Assembly (NCBI GenBank): GCA_009664345.1 | Contig: CP043547.1 | Span: 4,678,709-4,742,708, forward strand | DNA length: 64,000 nucleotides | Source: Planctomycetales bacterium 10988 | Lineage (GTDB): Bacteria > Planctomycetota > Planctomycetia > Pirellulales > Pb10988 | Direction of reading: 5' to 3' | In this document: piece after piece, positions 26,034 to 35,781 of the stretch | How positions within the stretch are numbered: position 1 is the stretch's first letter | Layout: each line of letters begins with the position of its first letter | The notes under the pieces: model-generated | What the model saw: only the letters and a program-made list of their open reading frames with translations | Told to the model about the DNA's origin: nothing | Databases searched by the model: none | Translations under genes and position numbers: made by a program

Positions 26034-26678
26034 ATGGCAAAAAAATCTGCACCGACGGTCGTGATAATGGATGAATTTCCTGCTTTGAGTGCAGGACTTC
26101 AAATGTTGCTCGATAAATTCGGCTTCAACGTTGTTGCTACGGTCGATCGACCCTCGTCTATTCTTTCCGTAGTCAAGTCAAAAAAAATCGACATGGTTCT
26201 CTTGGATACACTGACCACGGGGAGTGACTCCTTGGTATCCGGAGAAAAAATCCTGAAAGAGTCTCCCGATACGAAAGTGGTTTACTTCTCTGCGAAATGC
26301 ACCGACTCGATGATCGATCGTGCCGTTGCCGCGGGAGCAAGTGGCTTCATTAGTAAGACCGAATCACCAGAGCAATTGGAACTCGCTCTCAAACAAATTC
26401 TCGGTGGCGAAAAGTACCTCTCGGCGGAAGCCGAAAAACGGATGGTCAAAACCCGAGGCATCAAACCTCGCTCGCGTCTGTCCACCTTGAGCCCTCGGGA
26501 ACTGGAAGTTCTCCAGTATCTTGCTCAAGATTATAGTGTTCGCGAAGTGGCTGAGAAACTGGGAGTTCGCCCGACGACGGTCGAAACCCATCGCCAATCG
26601 CTTCGAGCGAAACTCGACATTCGTGGCGCTGCCGGCATGGCTCGCTTTGCGATCCGAGAGGGTCTCATCGAGGCATAG
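26034..26678 (+). CDS. NarL/FixJ-type response regulator (REC plus LuxR HTH)
   Basis: The 214-residue protein starts at ATG 26034 (AAAGGA upstream); the frame is open from 25935 but without family similarity. The N-terminal receiver has the acidic pair in IMDEF, phospho-acceptor Asp in MVLLDTLTTG, Ser in VVYFSAK and Lys in FISKTES. The C-terminal LuxR-type helix-turn-helix is clear at about 150-205 (LSPRELEVLQYLAQDYSVREVAEKLGV with the VETH motif). It should be a DNA-binding transcription regulator. No cognate kinase is adjacent. Confidence 0.93.
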   Translation: MAKKSAPTVVIMDEFPALSAGLQMLLDKFGFNVVATVDRPSSILSVVKSKKIDMVLLDTLTTGSDSLVSGEKILKESPDTKVVYFSAKCTDSMIDRAVAAGASGFISKTESPEQLELALKQILGGEKYLSAEAEKRMVKTRGIKPRSRLSTLSPRELEVLQYLAQDYSVREVAEKLGVRPTTVETHRQSLRAKLDIRGAAGMARFAIREGLIEA

Positions 26679-26993
26679 CTTGCGAACCCACCTTGCTTGG
26701 GTTCCTGGCCTACCCAAGGAAAAGGTCGTTGTCCGCGGGAGAGGGGCACCCGCGGGTCAACAACTTCAAGTAGGTATAAACACGTAATTACTTGGTGTAT
26801 TTTCTTCTCCTCTTTTTTCACGCTCCAGCTTCTTCAAACCTTTTCTTCGCTTTCTACAGCAGATTGTTTTTTGTCAGCGCATGAAAAAACGATCGCCTCC
26901 ACGCAGGAAACGATCGGTTGATGATCGAGGGATTCTCGTGTTCTCCGTTATGCTGACGCCGAAGCGGCTACATTCAAAAGTAAAACAAACGCT
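26679..26993. other. Convergent intergenic region with GC-rich hairpin
   Basis: The gap lies between the LuxR-type regulator and the 3' end of cvpA. A GC-rich inverted repeat near 26727-26765 (GTTG-CCGCGGG pairing with CCCGCGG-CAAC) lies downstream of both genes. It lacks an adjoining T-run, so intrinsic termination is only possible, not clear. No gene is seen. Confidence 0.45.
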
Positions 26994-27641
26994 CTAGTAT
27001 CCGAATTCATTTCCAGGCGTCGTGACTCCGGACATCCCGGCGGCAATGGACTCCTCTGCTTGATACATCGTTCGCTTCTCTTCGTAGTCTTTGACGAACC
27101 CTTCGCTATCGAACCCTTCATAGCCTTCTGCTGCGGTGAGCGGGGCGAAGGCCCCATTGGATTCCATCTTCATGAAAGAGAGCCAGTAGCTATCTGGTTG
27201 GGCCATTCCGAAGAGGTAAGGCTCATTCGGCTTAAATCCCTCGAACATGAATTTGGGGGCCAGAGGAGCCGTCTGAAGGGCCGATGCAATGAAACAGACC
27301 ATAAAGGCTCCAACCATCGCTCCAAAGATTGCTCCACCGACTCGATCGATCAGTTCCGGAAGTCTGACCATCTTCGGGGCCAGCCGATCGGTCAGCTCTC
27401 GCAGGGCGAAGGCCGAGATGGCAAACAGTCCTAAGAGCGTAATGACATCCCAGAAGAACGTTCCCCATTCGGCATAACTTTGCAGCAAAGCAGCGAGCGG
27501 CTCAAAGAACATCACCGCGATCATCGAAGCGATCACCGTATTAATGAACATGATCGCCGCAGTCCACAAGCCTTCGAGGGCCAGCAAGGCGGTGCAGAGC
27601 AGAAAGAGCCCTATCAAGATTCCACTGAAGATAAGTTCCAT
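26994..27641 (-). CDS. CvpA-family membrane protein
   Basis: The 215-residue protein has four hydrophobic helices within residues 1-125 (MELIFSGILIGLFLLC, AAIMFINTVIASMIAVM, FFWDVITLLGLFAISAFAL, GGAIFGAMVGAFMVCFI), the usual CvpA topology, plus a soluble tail of about 90 residues. Family members were named for colicin V production, but their general function is unsettled. GGAAAG precedes ATG 27641. The start lies 5 bases after the stop of the PilB-like gene, so it is the third gene of a pilT-pilB-like-cvpA operon. Confidence 0.82.
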   Translation of the reverse strand: MELIFSGILIGLFLLCTALLALEGLWTAAIMFINTVIASMIAVMFFEPLAALLQSYAEWGTFFWDVITLLGLFAISAFALRELTDRLAPKMVRLPELIDRVGGAIFGAMVGAFMVCFIASALQTAPLAPKFMFEGFKPNEPYLFGMAQPDSYWLSFMKMESNGAFAPLTAAEGYEGFDSEGFVKDYEEKRTMYQAEESIAAGMSGVTTPGNEFGY

Positions 27642-27646
27642 CTTTC

Positions 27647-29473
27647 CTACCCTTTCAACGCTCGTCGAACTTCTTCGACGGAAGTAATGCCTTGGCCGAC
27701 GAGTTGAATCCCGGCAACCTGAAGATTCGGCTGTTTCGATTTCTTGATCGCCGCACGCAGGTTCTCGACGCGTGGTGTTTCGCAGTAGACTTTTCGCAGG
27801 GCATCGTCCATGACGATGAGTTCAAACATCCCGATCCTCCCCCGATAGCCACGTCCACTACAGGCAGGACAGGCCTTCTTCGGGTGCTTGGGATCGCGTC
27901 CGGTTGGCTCGTAAAATTCCTTGATGCGTTCGGGTAAGCCGAATTGCTTGACTTGGACCGGATCGGCAGGAACGGCCTCTTTGCATTCTTCACAAAGTCG
28001 ACGTACCAGACGGCAGTAGAGAACACCCAAGAGATACGGAGCAAGCTCTTTCGGAGCCACCGGCTTGCCGGAACTGTCCTTCAACGTCAAAGGTCGCAAC
28101 AGGGCTTCGGCAGGTTCCTTGGCTTTGGTGCCGATAATCACCTGCTTTTCTTGACCACAGACTTCACCGGAAAGGAGGAGGCGTAAGGTATCCGCGTTGT
28201 TGACATCCCGCACCAGGTAGGCATCGGGATATTCCTTGAACGCCCGTTGAAAGGCTTGCAGGTCCGTTTCCTTTTTGGCGGAGTCATAGTTGCGGTATTC
28301 GACATTTTCGAGCTTGGTTTCGCCTTTTTGCACATCTTCGACCGCGAACCAACTACGAGTGTACCGATCAATGGAACGCATGGTCCCGTTGATCGTCGTT
28401 GTTAGTCCGTTTCCAGGTGCCGCGGCCAAGATGAAGATCCCCGGAGGACCATCGACATTGATCACGGATTTAAGACGTTCCAGCTCCTTCTCGGCGATTC
28501 CAAGCTCGACGAGATTTGCCTTTTCCGAAGCCACATCCAACACGGAGATGAGAATTCGCTCTCCATTTTTCACGGGTTGGCTGGAGACCTGAATGGTCGG
28601 TTTCTTCGTCCGTTCCGCAATCACAAAGCTGCCAATCTGCTTCGCACGCGACTTCGGTTTTAGAAAAGCAAGGTGTTTGATAATCGCCATCGCTTGCTGC
28701 GTGCGAACCGGAACCGGGGTTTCCTCGGGTTTTCGAGACTTTTCATCCGAAAGAGGATTGCCCCGTTCCCAGACCCCGTCGACTTCGTATTGCAGGCTGA
28801 CCCCTTGGGAATTCAGATCGACCAGCATCCGTTGTGCCCCTTGCGACAAGAAATCACTGAGGATGACTTGGCTATCTTTAAAGCCCGGCTGTTGCTGCGC
28901 TTTCAAGACCTGGGCTTTGTTCTCGGCCTTCGATTCCCCGGCGGTCGGCCGATACTCAAAGAGTTGTTCTTTGGTCGGGTCCCTCGCCTCGGCGCTCATC
29001 TTGATTCCCATCTTTCCTAAAGAGTGGGCAACCAGAAAACGCCAGTGATCCGGGGTAAAGACCCGTTCGTGTTCATCGACTTCGGCATTGCGAGGTCGCA
29101 CGTACATCACCAATGGCACGATGACCGAGATCAGGAACAGCGGGTAGCCGATCCAAAAAATGGGAATGAGAAAGGTTGCTATCATTCCCACTAGACCGGC
29201 CCCAAAAGGGATCAACGTCCATTTGGTCTGATCCAATGTCCGGCGGTCCTTACTGTCGAAATGGATCCATTCGACAATCGGGAGCCAAACAAAGAAGGCA
29301 AGGATAAACAGCAACAACTTCACCAGGCTGAAATACCAACCTGGTCCGCGTTCGGGGAGTTCTTCGATATTGCTGGCCGGGGGGTTCGTTCCGTCCTGAG
29401 CAAATGCCAGCAAGGGAAAGAAGAACATTCCTAGCAGACAGATGCTCAGAACGAGCAGACCGCGTCTTTGCAT
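27647..29473 (-). CDS. Membrane-anchored PilB/GspE-like ATPase homologue with degenerate nucleotide site
   Basis: The 608-residue protein starts at ATG 29473, overlapping the pilT stop by 1 base (TAATG). A signal-like helix (about 6-26) and hydrophobic helices at about 47-70 and 87-125 precede the soluble part, which is unusual for this family. The C-terminal half follows PilB/GspE, including the CxxC...CxxC zinc motif (CEEC at about 494, CPAC at about 535). The Walker A equivalent reads APGNGLTT, with Leu357 where Lys is expected. The Walker B stretch reads PDAYLVRDVNNADT, and the His box is lost. ATP hydrolysis is therefore doubtful; a structural or regulatory role beside PilT is inferred. 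Confidence 0.85.
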   Translation of the reverse strand: MQRRGLLVLSICLLGMFFFPLLAFAQDGTNPPASNIEELPERGPGWYFSLVKLLLFILAFFVWLPIVEWIHFDSKDRRTLDQTKWTLIPFGAGLVGMIATFLIPIFWIGYPLFLISVIVPLVMYVRPRNAEVDEHERVFTPDHWRFLVAHSLGKMGIKMSAEARDPTKEQLFEYRPTAGESKAENKAQVLKAQQQPGFKDSQVILSDFLSQGAQRMLVDLNSQGVSLQYEVDGVWERGNPLSDEKSRKPEETPVPVRTQQAMAIIKHLAFLKPKSRAKQIGSFVIAERTKKPTIQVSSQPVKNGERILISVLDVASEKANLVELGIAEKELERLKSVINVDGPPGIFILAAAPGNGLTTTINGTMRSIDRYTRSWFAVEDVQKGETKLENVEYRNYDSAKKETDLQAFQRAFKEYPDAYLVRDVNNADTLRLLLSGEVCGQEKQVIIGTKAKEPAEALLRPLTLKDSSGKPVAPKELAPYLLGVLYCRLVRRLCEECKEAVPADPVQVKQFGLPERIKEFYEPTGRDPKHPKKACPACSGRGYRGRIGMFELIVMDDALRKVYCETPRVENLRAAIKKSKQPNLQVAGIQLVGQGITSVEEVRRALKG

Positions 29474-30654
29474 TAGAGAATACCAGGGCTGGAGACACTG
29501 ATGCCCTTGAGGGCCATCTTGAGGGAATCGGGGTTGGGAGCCACTTCGAACGCCGTTTCGCGGCTGATCAATTCTTGATCGACCAAATCCTTGAGACTCA
29601 AGGTAAAATCTTGCATCCCTTCGTTGGCACACATGCGAATGGCGTCCGGGAGTTTTTCGTCTTTTTCTTCGAGAATCAACTTTCGAATCGTCGGATTGAA
29701 GGTCATCACTTCCACCGTCGGAACCCGGCCGACTCCTTCTTTGGAAGAAGGAAGGAGTTTCTGAGCGACAATGGCTTTCATATTGAAGGCCAGCGAACTT
29801 CGCAAGGCGGGGTGCATATCTTGGGGGAATAAATCCAAAATACGCCCAATCGTACTCGGAGCGGTCGAGGCGTGAATCGTTCCAAAGACCAAGTGACCGG
29901 TCTCCGCCGCGTGCATGGCGGTCATAAAGGTTTCCCGGTCCCGCATTTCCCCGACGAGCATCACGTCCGGGTCTTGCCGCACGGCATGCTTCATCGCAAT
30001 GTCGAAGTTCTTCACATCGACGCCGACTTCGCGTTGATTGATCAGCGATTTATCTTCGGTGAAGAGAAATTCCACCGGGTCTTCAATCGTCAGGATATGC
30101 TTACGGTAATGGGCATTGATCCAATTGAGCATCGAACCGATGGTCGTCGTTTTCCCGGACCCGGTCACCCCGGCGAGCAGGACCATCCCTTGCGAATACT
30201 TACAAAGTTCTTCCATAATCGCGGGAAGGTGCAAGCCTTCGAAGTTCGGAATCCAGTTGTTGACCTTCCGAGCCACAAGTCCAATATGACCCATTTGATT
30301 GAAGAGATTGACACGAAAACGCCAATTCTTGTCTTCAATCTGGAGCTTATGAGCAAAGTCGGAACCGCCTTCGTGATCGAAAATCTCTCGATAACGAGTC
30401 GACATCAAAGGAATGCAGAGCCGGACCATTTCTTCATCGGTCAGCGGTTCGCGGTTCATGGGGCGCAAGGTTCCATTCACGCGAAGAATCGGCGGATCGC
30501 CCACTTTCATGTGAAGGTCGGAACCGTCTAGTTTGACAAGTGCCTTAAAATACTTATCAATTTCCAGGTCTTGCGGTCCCCCGCCAAACCGTTCGAGATA
30601 TTTCGCAAGGACATCGTCACTAATCCCTGGCATGGTCGCTTCGGTCGTCGCCAT
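29473..30654 (-). CDS. pilT: PilT-type twitching-motility ATPase
   Basis: The 393-residue cytoplasmic hexameric ATPase powers pilus retraction in this family. Walker A GVTGSGKTTT lies at 162-171, the Asp box is EDPVEF at 191-196, Walker B is VMLVGEMRDRET at 231-242, and the His box is HLVFGTIHAS. A C-terminal AIRMCANEGMQDF resembles the PilT AIRxxxxEGM signature. AAGGAG 7 nt before ATG 30654 supports the start. It is the first gene of the operon with the PilB-like pseudo-ATPase and cvpA. No pilin or PilC/PilQ gene is in this window. A few PilT-like proteins serve other secretion systems. Confidence 0.93.
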   Translation of the reverse strand: MATTEATMPGISDDVLAKYLERFGGGPQDLEIDKYFKALVKLDGSDLHMKVGDPPILRVNGTLRPMNREPLTDEEMVRLCIPLMSTRYREIFDHEGGSDFAHKLQIEDKNWRFRVNLFNQMGHIGLVARKVNNWIPNFEGLHLPAIMEELCKYSQGMVLLAGVTGSGKTTTIGSMLNWINAHYRKHILTIEDPVEFLFTEDKSLINQREVGVDVKNFDIAMKHAVRQDPDVMLVGEMRDRETFMTAMHAAETGHLVFGTIHASTAPSTIGRILDLFPQDMHPALRSSLAFNMKAIVAQKLLPSSKEGVGRVPTVEVMTFNPTIRKLILEEKDEKLPDAIRMCANEGMQDFTLSLKDLVDQELISRETAFEVAPNPDSLKMALKGISVSSPGIL

Positions 30655-30838
30655 GAGAGAACTCCTTGAGCAAGTTGCCCGTTTCGGTCTTCAAAGTTTT
30701 GCTGAACGCTGCGAACGAAGTGACAAACAGATGCTGGGGGCAAGTTGGTGGATCGCTACGAACCTGCCTACAGGGATCATCGCTTCATTCTTTAAGTATT
30801 TTGTATTTTAACCGATAAAGAATTGGAAGGAAAAGGGT

Positions 30839-31615
30839 TTAGGGAATGCGGCGAACCGGGATTCCCCGATCTGCCATTACTTGTTTGGTTTCGTCGATGG
30901 TGTATTCTCCGAAATGGAAGATGCTTGCCGCCAAGGCCGCGTCGGCACCTCCTTGAAGAATCGCATCGGCGAGATGATCGGGAGAGCCTGCTCCCCCACT
31001 GGCCACGAGAGGGACGGTGATCGCTTCATTGACGGCCGCGGTCATGGGCAAATCATAGCCGTTTTTGGTTCCGTCGGCATCCATCGAAGTGAGGACAATT
31101 TCCCCGGCTCCGAGTTGTTCCACTTCTTGTGCCCAAGGAACCGCTTGGAGGCCCGTCGCGACTCGACCGCCGTTGATATGCACTTCCCAACGTTCTTCGC
31201 CGGCTTCGGAAGTGACCCGCTTCGGATCGATATTGACCACGATACATTGACTGCCGAAACGTTCGGCGGCTTGGCGGACAAATTCGGGATTTTTCACGGC
31301 TGCGGAATTGATGGAAACTTTATCGCAACCGGCATTGAGCAAGGAGCGGATATCTTCCAGGGTACGAATCCCCCCGCCCACGGTGAGTGGCATGAAGATC
31401 ACTTCGGCGGTTTTGCGAACCACTTCCAACAGGATCGCCCTGGCTTCATGACTGGCGGAGATATCAAGGAAAACCAGCTCGTCCGCACCTTCTTGTTCGT
31501 ATCGCTTCGCGACTTCCACCGGGTCCCCGGCATCCCGCAAATTGACGAAGTTGGTCCCTTTCACAACCCGGCCTCGATCGACGTCAAGGCAGGGGATGAC
31601 CCGTTTGGCGAGCAT
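30839..31615 (-). CDS. hisF: Imidazole glycerol phosphate synthase cyclase subunit HisF
   Basis: The 258-residue TIM barrel, with HisH, converts PRFAR and ammonia to imidazole glycerol phosphate and AICAR in histidine biosynthesis. Catalytic Asp residues are seen in [14 protein letters not shown] and VVNIDPKR. Phosphate-binding loops [12 protein letters not shown] and VASGGAG are intact. ATG 31615 follows AGGGA; an in-frame TTG at 31645 is less likely. No other his gene is adjacent. Confidence 0.97.
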   Translation of the reverse strand: MLAKRVIPCLDVDRGRVVKGTNFVNLRDAGDPVEVAKRYEQEGADELVFLDISASHEARAILLEVVRKTAEVIFMPLTVGGGIRTLEDIRSLLNAGCDKVSINSAAVKNPEFVRQAAERFGSQCIVVNIDPKRVTSEAGEERWEVHINGGRVATGLQAVPWAQEVEQLGAGEIVLTSMDADGTKNGYDLPMTAAVNEAITVPLVASGGAGSPDHLADAILQGGADAALAASIFHFGEYTIDETKQVMADRGIPVRRIP

Positions 31616-31823
31616 TCGTTCCCTGGTTCCCTTCAAAGAAAGCAATGAATAGCATGCTGTGTAGCATTACTAATTTAGGCAGCCTGAAGAGTGGGGTCAA
31701 CGGTCCAAGGTTTTCATTCTTGAAGGAAAGAAAGGTCCCGCGAAGGATCGGAAGGATTCTTCACAACATCCGGGATCTAAATCTCCCCAGTCGCTTAGAA
31801 AAGGGACATGCAAGCACGAAAAC

Positions 31824-33083
31824 TTAAGAGCGGAACTTCGCGATGGCGATTCCCAGTAGCAAGCCGATAAGGCCACCGGCGGCGACAAGAAGCCAGAAGA
31901 GCAACGCGATTTCGTCCAGGACGACGACTCCGACCGCGAACGTACCCAAGGCACCGATCAACGCGCCGACGACTCCCCCGACAAATAACTTCGCTATGCT
32001 TCCGCTCCCACCCTGGGGACCTTCTCCATCTTCATAGATCAAATCGCGGCTGATGACCGTTTCTAAATCTTGGATTAATTCATCCATCGATTCGTAACGC
32101 TCCTTGAGCGTTTTGGCCATCATGCGTTCAAAGATCATCTGAACCGCCGGAGAAATATCGCGGCGAAGTTGTCGCATATCCGGAGTCGGATCATTTTGAT
32201 GGGCCATCAAGGTCCCCATCGCGGTTTCCCTGGCGAAAGGACTTTCCCCAAAGAGAAGATAATAAAGTGTGCAGCCTAGGCTATAGATATCGGATTGATA
32301 GCTGGCGTTTTGGGGATTTTCACATTGTTCCGGAGACATGAAGTCAACCGTGCCGAGCATCACCCCTTGTTGGGTAAGCCGTTGAATCGATTCTGGTCGG
32401 CGTCCCAAAGCCGGAGCATGATCAAAACGGACAAGGCCTAAATCGAGGATCTTGACCGTCCCTTCTTGATCCATCAAAAGATTGTCCGGTTTCACATCGC
32501 GGTGGATGATCCGTTTACTATGGGCATGTTCCAAACCACGCGCGGCCTGATAAACACAGTGCAAGGCCTCATCGACGGGCATGGGGCCAAATTCCCGCAC
32601 ATATTGTGTTAGTGTCGGACCATCGACATATTCCATGACGAGATATTGCGTCTCGCCATCAATGACCGAATCGTAGGCGGCAACGATATTGGGATGACTG
32701 ACCTTGGCCGCGGCTTGCACTTCTCGATCGAAGCGATAGCTGGAATCTTTACGCTTGGCCGCTTCCGGGAGCAAAATCTTGAGTGCGACCATCCGACCCG
32801 TGTTGGAATCCTTGGCCTTGAGAACTTCGATCAATTCGCCTTGGTAGATACTTTCTTGAATATGATAACTACCCAAGAAGAGTCGATCCGCTCGACCAGC
32901 CCGTAATTGAGCCGCCTGATAATCCGTCAAACGGTTTTCTCGGACGAGTTGCTGAAGAAACCCCCCAGCCTCTTGATTCCGCTGAGTGGGGTTGAGACTC
33001 GATTCGAGTGCTCGAACTTCCTCGGCAGTCAACAGGCCAGAGGCCGACAGATATTCGACCACCTGTGCCACACTACTCGTCAC
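31824..33083 (-). CDS. Membrane-anchored Hanks-type Ser/Thr protein kinase
   Basis: The 419-residue protein starts with GTG at 33083, preceded by GGGGGAG. The N-terminal module (about 1-75, with NRLTDYQAAQLRAGRADRLFLG) matches in pattern the one in the kinase at 9687. The kinase domain covers about 75-345: VALKIL lysine, HRDVKPDN, DLG for DFG, SPEQ. The glycine-rich loop is poor (ESIYQGELIEVLKA, one Gly). Two hydrophobic helices at about 368-390 and 393-414 anchor the C-terminus, so the catalytic part is cytoplasmic with little outside domain. Repeat copy 3 lies about 250 bases upstream. Confidence 0.92.
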   Translation of the reverse strand: MTSSVAQVVEYLSASGLLTAEEVRALESSLNPTQRNQEAGGFLQQLVRENRLTDYQAAQLRAGRADRLFLGSYHIQESIYQGELIEVLKAKDSNTGRMVALKILLPEAAKRKDSSYRFDREVQAAAKVSHPNIVAAYDSVIDGETQYLVMEYVDGPTLTQYVREFGPMPVDEALHCVYQAARGLEHAHSKRIIHRDVKPDNLLMDQEGTVKILDLGLVRFDHAPALGRRPESIQRLTQQGVMLGTVDFMSPEQCENPQNASYQSDIYSLGCTLYYLLFGESPFARETAMGTLMAHQNDPTPDMRQLRRDISPAVQMIFERMMAKTLKERYESMDELIQDLETVISRDLIYEDGEGPQGGSGSIAKLFVGGVVGALIGALGTFAVGVVVLDEIALLFWLLVAAGGLIGLLLGIAIAKFRS

Positions 33084-33333
33084 GATCGCTCCCCCGATTT
33101 ACTGAGACACGGAATTGCAGTTGTCGAAGCATCAGTTCACCGAGCCAACCGCCGAAGTCTTCGCTTTCCGGAACAGAAAACAAAACTCGGTTGGTTCTCT
33201 CCATTACTGGATGTCAAACAGGAATAGAGAACGAACAGCACTCCTGTTCGATTTTTACTTGACTGAAAGCTTCTTGGCAACGCCTGCCCTTCTGGTAAAG
33301 CTAATCAAGATGCTGTTTTTTTCAAGATGAGAC

Positions 33334-33415
33334 AAAGAGCCAGCGGTCAAAACCTCTGAGAACGAGGTAAACACCTAAAATAGGTGGCCTTCGAAATACT
33401 TTTGACTACATACTC
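33334..33415 (-). repeat. 85-bp-class repeat with terminal inverted repeats, copy 3
   Basis: Read on the minus strand it runs from TGAGTATGTAGTCAAAAG to GGTTTTGACCGCTGGCTCTTT, matching the ends of copies 1 and 2. Two small internal hairpins are perfect here (CCTC/GAGG at 33353-33367 and CACCT/AGGTG at 33372-33386), giving a three-stem layout. It is more diverged than copies 1 and 2. Confidence 0.5.
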
Positions 33416-33578
33416 AAAAATGCTCGTCCTGCACAGAGACGAACGATTAACAATACCTTAAGGTTCACTGTTGCCCTATCGTAGACAAATTCTATCACGA
33501 CAGGAACAGGCTTCGCTACCAAATCAAGCTTATTTACTTCTCTTATCTCATTGTAGTTCAAGAGGCACAACGTTCCAC

Positions 33579-33608
33579 AAAAAAACGTTCCCGAAACAGG
33601 AACGCTTT
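33579..33608 (-). terminator. Rho-independent terminator of exported protein gene
   Basis: On the minus strand GCGTTCC-TGTTTCG-GGAACG is followed by seven T. It lies about 60 bases after the stop of the gene ending at 33668. Confidence 0.85.
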
Positions 33609-33667
33609 TCTGGAGTCGCAATCTATCACGATTAAACGGATTCTTTGGTATCCGGCGAGAACACGAA

Positions 33668-35560
33668 TCAGTCCGTACTGCGTTTTAAGGAAAAGATCAT
33701 ATAGTGCAGCCCGGTTTCTTCGTCCGTCAAAATCCCTCCGCTGGGAGCAAAATAAGATTCAAATTGCTCAAACGAGGGCAGCGGATAGTTTTGTAAGGTT
33801 TCATTCCAATTTTGGGCATAAGGATTCTTTTCAGCATTTCGGGCCATATCTTCTTGAAAATCGGCCATCTGAAAACGTTGATAAACCCCTTTCAGCGTGT
33901 TGTCTGGGCGTTCATACGCTACCACCGCAGGTTTTCGAGAGCCAAGAATTCGGTCAACTCGCCTGGCAATGATCTTGAAGCCAAGGTCATCATTGAGTGG
34001 TTTGGAAAACCCAGCCATCGTTTGAAGTGCAAGTTCCATGGGATAAGGATGACCTGAGAGGAGGAATTGATCCCCGACAACGGCCAAATTCAACGAAAAA
34101 GCGTTTTGCATTCGAAATTGTCGCTCACGATTGCGAGCCCGCTGTTCTGCTTGCTCTGGGTCGAGACCAAGTTCACGGTCGGCTGCAATCGCTTCCTCAA
34201 GATTTTGATCATTTCTTCGCTCTTTTTGATAGTAAATGAATTGACCAACGTTTTTCTTTTCGAACTCTCCAGCCGCTCCAGAATCGATTACCCGTTGTAA
34301 TAATGCTTGGGCTTTGATCGTGTCCCGAACATGCAGTCCAAAAATCTGTACCTGAGGAAAAGGAATTTCTAGTTCGGCAGGAAAGACGACCTGAGCGGTA
34401 CTCAGCCGATCCCCTACCAGCGGCAGAACTTCTTCTTGCCAGCCCAAGTCAATCGATTGCAACCTCGTTTGAATCATCCCATCAAATCCGCCTTCCCCTT
34501 GGAAACTATCCACGACATCGCGGAGCTTTTCGTACGTGGTCAAGGTATCCAAGAAGTAAGTCACATAGGACGTCGCTTCACTCGGCACCCAATCTTCCGG
34601 GGTCGCATCGCCGGAACTCAACGACAAGACATCGACTGCCCCGGTGCGAGGAGTATCCAATAGTAGATGAAGGTGTGTTTCCGAATCGAAATCCTCCGTA
34701 CTCATCGAATGCGAAAGACCCACGCCGGAAATCCCATCAAGCCCCAACACCGGCAAGAGCGCCAAAGTCAGTCCGAGTTGCGGATTCCTCGCTGAGAACG
34801 CTTCAAAAATACGGATCGGATCGGCATAGGCCAACAGTTGCGGAGGATCGTTTTCATAGGCATGGCAACGCCGCATAATGGTTTGAAAGGAAGAAAGCTC
34901 CGACAAGGTCCGAGCGGCATCCGTATCCGGCAAGCGGCCATCCATCAAATCAAGGACTTTTACCAAAGGGTCCTTCTGCGTGGCGAAAACCAGCTTCGAA
35001 TCGCGAAAAAGATAGCTGAACTCCATTTGCCGAACGTAGGAGCCACCTGATCTAGGAGCGAAAACATGCAAGGTCGAACCTCCAAACGGTTCGCTGTACG
35101 CTTCGCCTGCGTTTTGTTGTTTAAGAAACTCCATCCCTTTTTCGACAAGTAATCGCATCCGCGGGGCTTGTTCCCCACAATCAATCCAACCAACGAGAAC
35201 CGGTTCTTTTCCTTCCATAGGAACCACGGCTAGCACCAGTTCCCCTTGTGGAATCTCTACGATTTGCTGCCAGGAAAGACCGAGGATTTCCTCTAGCGGC
35301 GTTGTCAGAGAGTCGATCGTCGACGAGGCTTCTTCAAAATAAGGAGCCAACAGAGGGTCTTTCAGCATCATCCCCAACGAAGTCTCTTGGAACCGATCGA
35401 TCAAGATCGGCACGGAAGGAACTTGCACAAAGGCAATCGCCTCGGGAGAAACATCATTAGCTCCTTCCGCGTGAGCAGTTTGTGGAGAGAGCCCGCCGAG
35501 GGCCCAGGCCGCCAGTAGCAATAGCCCGCCAATGCGAACTGTGAGTGATTTGATTTGCAT
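33668..35560 (-). CDS. Exported protein of unknown function (DUF3352-like)
   Basis: The 630-residue protein starts at ATG 35560 with AGGGG 7 nt upstream. A signal peptide with basic start and Leu/Ala-rich core ends near QTAHA (about residue 30). The mature protein is about 600 residues without further membrane helices. Its pattern of repeated alpha/beta segments (FVQVPSVPILIDRFQ at the start, a later domain near 430-560) resembles exported DUF3352-type proteins; this match is from memory and tentative. It is probably periplasmic or surface-associated. A monocistronic unit with its own terminator is likely. Confidence 0.72.
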   Translation of the reverse strand: MQIKSLTVRIGGLLLLAAWALGGLSPQTAHAEGANDVSPEAIAFVQVPSVPILIDRFQETSLGMMLKDPLLAPYFEEASSTIDSLTTPLEEILGLSWQQIVEIPQGELVLAVVPMEGKEPVLVGWIDCGEQAPRMRLLVEKGMEFLKQQNAGEAYSEPFGGSTLHVFAPRSGGSYVRQMEFSYLFRDSKLVFATQKDPLVKVLDLMDGRLPDTDAARTLSELSSFQTIMRRCHAYENDPPQLLAYADPIRIFEAFSARNPQLGLTLALLPVLGLDGISGVGLSHSMSTEDFDSETHLHLLLDTPRTGAVDVLSLSSGDATPEDWVPSEATSYVTYFLDTLTTYEKLRDVVDSFQGEGGFDGMIQTRLQSIDLGWQEEVLPLVGDRLSTAQVVFPAELEIPFPQVQIFGLHVRDTIKAQALLQRVIDSGAAGEFEKKNVGQFIYYQKERRNDQNLEEAIAADRELGLDPEQAEQRARNRERQFRMQNAFSLNLAVVGDQFLLSGHPYPMELALQTMAGFSKPLNDDLGFKIIARRVDRILGSRKPAVVAYERPDNTLKGVYQRFQMADFQEDMARNAEKNPYAQNWNETLQNYPLPSFEQFESYFAPSGGILTDEETGLHYMIFSLKRSTD

Positions 35561-35781
35561 TCTTTTTCCCCTGCAATGCAATGAAGGTGGTCGAGTACCC
35601 TGAAAAATTTCCAGGGAGTGTAAAAAGCAATACTCGTCCACCATCTATGAAGTTTCAGCAGAAAGGAATTAATTCGCAACCAAGAAATCCAAATTTCCTT
35701 CCAGTACATCAAAAAAGGAGCCTTCCCTCAAGAAAAGACTCCCCAGTTTGCTATCATTTGGATGCAATCGAAAAGAGGTCT

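Larger units (their letters stand above)
33084..33667. other. Intergenic region holding repeat copy 3 and a terminator
   Basis: The 584-base gap lies between the start of the kinase and the end of the exported protein, both on the minus strand. It contains repeat copy 3 (33334-33415) and a terminator (33579-33608). No credible gene was found in the rest. Confidence 0.5.

Noticed and set aside
30881-31648. Plus-strand frame of 255 codons opposite hisF
   Set aside because: It is antisense to a clear hisF.
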